From Bacteroidota bacterium (lineage in GTDB: Bacteria; Bacteroidota; Bacteroidia; Chitinophagales; Saprospiraceae): a stretch of 64,000 nucleotides of DNA. Below, piece after piece: positions 60,834-64,000 of the stretch; positions within the stretch are counted from its first letter, which is position 1, and each line of letters starts with the position of its first letter. The DNA lies in the NCBI GenBank assembly GCA_017857395.1, contig JAFMDF010000001.1:1-64000 (forward strand). Reading direction: 5' to 3'. The notes beneath the pieces were generated by a model. The model saw only the letters and a program-made list of their open reading frames with translations. It was not told the DNA's origin and searched no databases. Both the position numbers and the translations under genes were made by a program.

Positions 60834-61721
60834 CTATCTTCCTCGTTTCTTAAAAAACTTCAATAAAGCATTGACATAGGATTCATTGGTTTGAATACTG
60901 ACGACATCTGCGCCTGATTTGGCAAATGTGCTTTTCAAATAGTCAAAATTTTCTTGAAACCAACTTTTATATCTTTCTCTAATTCGCTTTACTGACGTAT
61001 CTAACCAAATTCGTTGCCCTGTTTCTGCATCTAATACTCTAACTAAACCGACATTTGGAATTTCCACCTCTCTAGTATCATACATGTGTACGCCAATAAT
61101 ATCATGTCGACGAGCAGCGATTCTTAGAGACGTTTCATAATCCTTAGTAAAAAAGTCGGATAGTATGAATGTTGTACAACGCTTTTTAATAATATTATTC
61201 AGATATTCTAAAGCAATGGATAAATTAGTGCCTTTTCCTTCTGGCTTAAAATCAATTAATTCACGGATAATTCTTAGAATATGCTTTTTCCCTTTTTTAG
61301 GTGGAATAAATTTTTCCACCTTATCAGAAAAGAAAATAACGCCTACTTTATCATTATTATTAATTGCTGAAAAAGCTAGAACTGCAGAAATTTCTGTAAT
61401 AATTTCATTCTTCATCTGTTCATTCGTTCCAAAAAAAGAGGAAGGACTAATATCTACCACTAGCATTACGGTTAATTCTCTTTCTTCCTCAAAAACTTTG
61501 ATGTAAGGGTCACCTGTTCGGGCGGTAACATTCCAATCTATATTCCGCACATCATCGCCATATTGATACCCTCGAACTTCACTAAAAGACATTCCTCTTC
61601 CTTTGAAAGCACTATGATATTCCCCTGAGAAAATGTGCTTACTCAGACCCTTCGTCTTAATCTCTATGCGCCGAACTTTTTTTAGTAATTCGCTCGTTTC
61701 CATGATTTCGAGTTTTATCAA
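60834..61721 (-). CDS. DUF58 protein (short form)
   Basis: A soluble 295-residue DUF58 protein: IKTKGLSKHIFSGEYHSAFKGRGMSFSEVRGYQYGDDVRNIDWNVTARTGDPYIKVFEEERELTVMLVVDISPSSF includes the GDD-x-R-x-I-D-W signature, and the VWA-like VVDISPSS shows D-x-S-x-S. The C-terminal part holds FILSDFFTKDYE and the IQTNESYVNALLKFF block. It normally partners with the MoxR ATPase encoded just upstream in the same direction. Here it is separated from moxR by one secreted-protein gene. Confidence 0.9.
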   Translation of the reverse strand: MIKLEIMETSELLKKVRRIEIKTKGLSKHIFSGEYHSAFKGRGMSFSEVRGYQYGDDVRNIDWNVTARTGDPYIKVFEEERELTVMLVVDISPSSFFGTNEQMKNEIITEISAVLAFSAINNNDKVGVIFFSDKVEKFIPPKKGKKHILRIIRELIDFKPEGKGTNLSIALEYLNNIIKKRCTTFILSDFFTKDYETSLRIAARRHDIIGVHMYDTREVEIPNVGLVRVLDAETGQRIWLDTSVKRIRERYKSWFQENFDYLKSTFAKSGADVVSIQTNESYVNALLKFFKKRGR

Positions 61722-61841
61722 GTAATTTCCTATTACTTGATAAATTAATGAGTGACTAATTTGAAATCTTCCAATTATAGAAAGTTACAGGAAGATAACC
61801 TTATCAACTTGAAATATTGTTCTGCTTTTTCAAAACATTCT

Positions 61842-63158
61842 CTAAAACAGTTGCCGAACCGAAGCATTTTTCCGAATATTAGCTTTTAGCTTTTTATAAG
61901 GAATCATGATTCGTTGACGGTCATAAATGATATGAAAATCACTATAAAAAGAAATACCTTCTTTACCTAAAGTAAAATAGGTGAATTCCTGATTTTTTAT
62001 CCAATTTCGATAACTTTCGTTTCGCTTATAAATAGGACTTTTAATAATTTCTGCGGCTACCTGTTTTTTGATAAACTGCTTATAATTAAAGCCTTTTTTA
62101 AAAATGGTAGTTAACTCAATAACTTCGCCGTTAGTTAAATCATAATTAAAGGTTTTCGTCTCTTCGCCAACTCCCCACGTTGCATGATAAGTGAGCATAC
62201 CACTTACAAAATTGTCGGTTAGTAGCGCTACATCCGTCCAACTATAAGCCCTTTGACTTGCTCTTAATTCAGCTTTTGTCCCTTTTTTACGAATTTTTTG
62301 GACATTGACTCGACAATCCTCAATCCAATCTTTAGTCAGTAAAACCATCACTTCATTAAAGATAGCATGACTACTTTTTGGGAATAGAAAATCGTAATTT
62401 GTATAATAATCAGCGTATTCTAAGCAACTGATGTCTAAACTTTTTTGTAGTTGAAAAGATACAATTTTTTGCTTGTTTTGTTGGTCATAAAAACTAACAC
62501 TTAGGTTTTGGTTGGGTTTATAGATACCCCTTAAAGAGCCTAGAGATGTTGATGTCTTTTCATCTGCAAAATTTAAGTACAGATTTTTATCTACAGATAA
62601 AGTGCCATTTATAACCGCTTTTTTCTTGGTTTTGGTGTAATAAGCAGTACCTAAAACTCTATGATTATCTACTCGTTGCAAAATTATTTCAACTGCTTCA
62701 TTATTTATTTTGCCACTATAAGCATTTATCCACTTATTATCTCCACAAAAAGTTGGGAAATCTGGTTGTCTAGCAACTTCTTCTAATTGAATGGTATTGC
62801 CAATAGTACCTGCTTCATTTTTCCAATCTAATTGGATGACCTTACCTTCCATTCTTCCACTCAAATACCCCGTACATTTATTTGTTCGGTTAAATTCTCT
62901 TAATTGTATTTGACTGCCGTCAAGTGTACCTTTCAATTTGAATTTATCTCGACTTCTCAAATAAGTTAAATCCCCTGAACATACTTTACTATTGCAGGTT
63001 AGCGCAATAGTGACGTCATTAATATCGTCAATTCGCCCTTTATAATACTTGGTCGTACCTGTACTTAAGCTAGTTTTAACTAGTGTTTGCGCTTGAGCGA
63101 AAGGGGAAAAAAATGTGATGATTACTAATCCCACAATAACTTTCATAAAATGATGCAT
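61842..63158 (-). CDS. Exported protein with DUF3298/RsiV-like C-terminus, inserted in the Bat locus
   Basis: The ATG at 63158 (or 63146) gives a signal peptide MHHFMKVIVGLVIITFFSPFAQAQ; an upstream start at 63233 would add a polar leader and is disfavoured. The 438-residue protein has a beta-rich first half with cysteines (CNSKVCSGDLTYL, TNKCTGYLSGRM, SFCGD-like PTFCGDNKW) and a C-terminal region with the pattern of DUF3298 domains: FNYDLTNGEVIELTTIFKKGFNY, FTYFTLGKEGISFYSDFH, IMIPYKKLK. The DUF3298 part occurs in anti-sigma RsiV and related envelope proteins. It lies between moxR and the short DUF58 gene; the function is unknown. Confidence 0.72.
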   Translation of the reverse strand: MHHFMKVIVGLVIITFFSPFAQAQTLVKTSLSTGTTKYYKGRIDDINDVTIALTCNSKVCSGDLTYLRSRDKFKLKGTLDGSQIQLREFNRTNKCTGYLSGRMEGKVIQLDWKNEAGTIGNTIQLEEVARQPDFPTFCGDNKWINAYSGKINNEAVEIILQRVDNHRVLGTAYYTKTKKKAVINGTLSVDKNLYLNFADEKTSTSLGSLRGIYKPNQNLSVSFYDQQNKQKIVSFQLQKSLDISCLEYADYYTNYDFLFPKSSHAIFNEVMVLLTKDWIEDCRVNVQKIRKKGTKAELRASQRAYSWTDVALLTDNFVSGMLTYHATWGVGEETKTFNYDLTNGEVIELTTIFKKGFNYKQFIKKQVAAEIIKSPIYKRNESYRNWIKNQEFTYFTLGKEGISFYSDFHIIYDRQRIMIPYKKLKANIRKNASVRQLF

Positions 63159-63319
63159 TGTTAGTGTTTTGTTTTTTATAAAAACTGCGGGAGTAGAAGA
63201 GGTGATTTTCAATTTATTATATTTTATCTTCAAAAGATAGAAAATAATTATTTTTTAGTTGATTAAACCTAAAAATCGTTTTGAAAATTGAAAATAGAGT
63301 CTTTAAAATTAAAAATCGA

Positions 63320-64000
63320 TTAAGGTACTTCTACCGTATTTAAAATCTTACTGATAATATCTTCTTGTGTAATGTTTTCTGCTTCTGCCTCGTAAGTCAA
63401 GCCAATTCTATGGCGCATAATATCATGGCAAATATTTCGGACATCTTCTGGAATCACATACCCTCTTCGTTTCATAAAAGCATAAGCTTTGGATGCCATT
63501 GCTAAATTAATACTCGCTCTTGGAGAACCACCATAACTAATTAAATGACTCAAATCGCCTAACCCATGCCCTTTGGGGTCTCTAGAGGCAAAAACAATAT
63601 CTAGAATATATTGCTCAATTTTTTCGTCCATATACACTTTACGAACTGTCTTTCTAGCTTTTAGTATATCCTCTGGGCTAACAATTGCGTCTATTTTTTC
63701 AAAATCTCCTTTTAGATTTCTACGCACTATTTCTCTTTCCTCTTCTTTACTAGGATAAGTGATTTTTGCTTTGAGCATAAAACGGTCAACCTGTGCTTCT
63801 GGTAAAGGATAAGTACCTTCTTGTTCGATTGGATTTTGGGTAGCCAATACTAAAAACGGTTGATCTAATTTGAAAGTATCGTTGCCAATGGTTACTTGCC
63901 GTTCTTGCATCGCTTCTAATAAAGCACTTTGTACCTTAGCAGGAGCTCGATTGATTTCATCTGCCAAAACAAAATTGGCAAAAATGGGCCCTTTTCTAAC
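63320..64000 (-). CDS. MoxR-family AAA+ ATPase (partial, runs off the right edge)
   Basis: This gene starts beyond 64000; 226 residues of the C-terminal two-thirds are in the window. The visible part begins inside the conserved [20 protein letters not shown], with Walker B ADEINRAP, the sensor region [24 protein letters not shown], and the C-terminal lid with [29 protein letters not shown]. The Walker A motif lies outside the window. MoxR ATPases act as chaperones with DUF58 and VWA proteins, and this gene heads the Bat cluster. There is an 87-bp gap between its end and the next open frame, and it shares orientation with all Bat genes. Confidence 0.96.
   Translation of the reverse strand, partial: VRKGPIFANFVLADEINRAPAKVQSALLEAMQERQVTIGNDTFKLDQPFLVLATQNPIEQEGTYPLPEAQVDRFMLKAKITYPSKEEEREIVRRNLKGDFEKIDAIVSPEDILKARKTVRKVYMDEKIEQYILDIVFASRDPKGHGLGDLSHLISYGGSPRASINLAMASKAYAFMKRRGYVIPEDVRNICHDIMRHRIGLTYEAEAENITQEDIISKILNTVEVP

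Noticed and set aside
63320-63967. MoxR as a complete gene starting at 63967
   Set aside because: The internal methionine lies within the Walker B region; the reading frame continues to the right edge, so the gene is cut by the window.
1-64000. CRISPR array, tRNA, rRNA or tmRNA
   Set aside because: No regular direct repeats with spacers, and no TPsiC-type GGTTCGAATCC motifs with a matching cloverleaf were found by eye. GGTTCG at 43706-43711 belongs to an inverted repeat.

Overview
The window looks like chromosomal DNA of a free-living Bacteroidota bacterium with low GC content. The evidence is two secreted proteins with type IX secretion (T9SS) C-terminal domains, a SusC/FecA-like TonB-dependent receptor, LVIVD, GSCFA and HD-DUF5706 proteins, a Bat/MoxR locus, and promoters of the Bacteroidota type (TTG about 20 bases from TAnnTTTG). 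Saprospiria or a related class is a reasonable guess, but the sequence alone does not settle it. I see no rRNA, tRNA, CRISPR array, prophage or intact insertion sequence.

Layout. 1-5 kb: recA with a clear promoter and terminator, an amino-acid permease fused to two universal-stress domains, an SDR oxidoreductase and an IS5-type transposase remnant. 5-9.6 kb: a radical SAM enzyme, an RluA-type pseudouridine synthase, a small membrane protein and a solitary trpB. 9.6-15.2 kb: a TonB-dependent receptor and two tandem POT peptide transporters. 15.6-23.3 kb: envelope and secreted proteins (thioredoxin-like, LVIVD lipoprotein, T9SS/TSP3 protein, amidase lipoprotein) and a small conserved protein. 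23.5-31 kb: the rimP-nusA-infB translation/transcription cluster, then gpmI. 31-38.3 kb: lipoproteins, an OmpA-like protein, pcm, an SH3-like protein and a Bax-inhibitor-1 protein. 38.4-45.8 kb: an orphan FtsX/MacB-type permease, divergent from a LytTR regulator and a serine hydrolase, then a TetR regulator coupled to a sterol-desaturase/CDGSH fusion. 45.9-57.1 kb: a CoxE-like protein, a GSCFA protein, an SF1 helicase, a flippase, an HD-DUF5706 (Pycsar-effector-like) protein, a DUF937 protein and a lysyl-oxidase-like T9SS protein. 57.4-64 kb, minus strand: a MoxR/DUF58/BatD-like/BatA/DUF58 cluster running off the right edge.

The most unusual structure is between the genes. At least seven families of short word-repeat palindromes occupy intergenic gaps, many at convergent gene ends and some directly abutting start codons. 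Their words include GTCAGAAGTCAGA, TTGCCAGTT, CCACGGAT, ATCCTGT, GTTATCGGTT, ATGAACGATGAA and GGGAAAT. A separate AT-rich element of about 273 bp with 24-bp terminal inverted repeats sits directly upstream of the TetR gene. Among proteins, the strongest leads are a lysyl-oxidase-like protein with dockerin-like loops and T9SS export, an HD-DUF5706 protein whose HD catalytic pair is lost, and the desaturase-CDGSH fusion.
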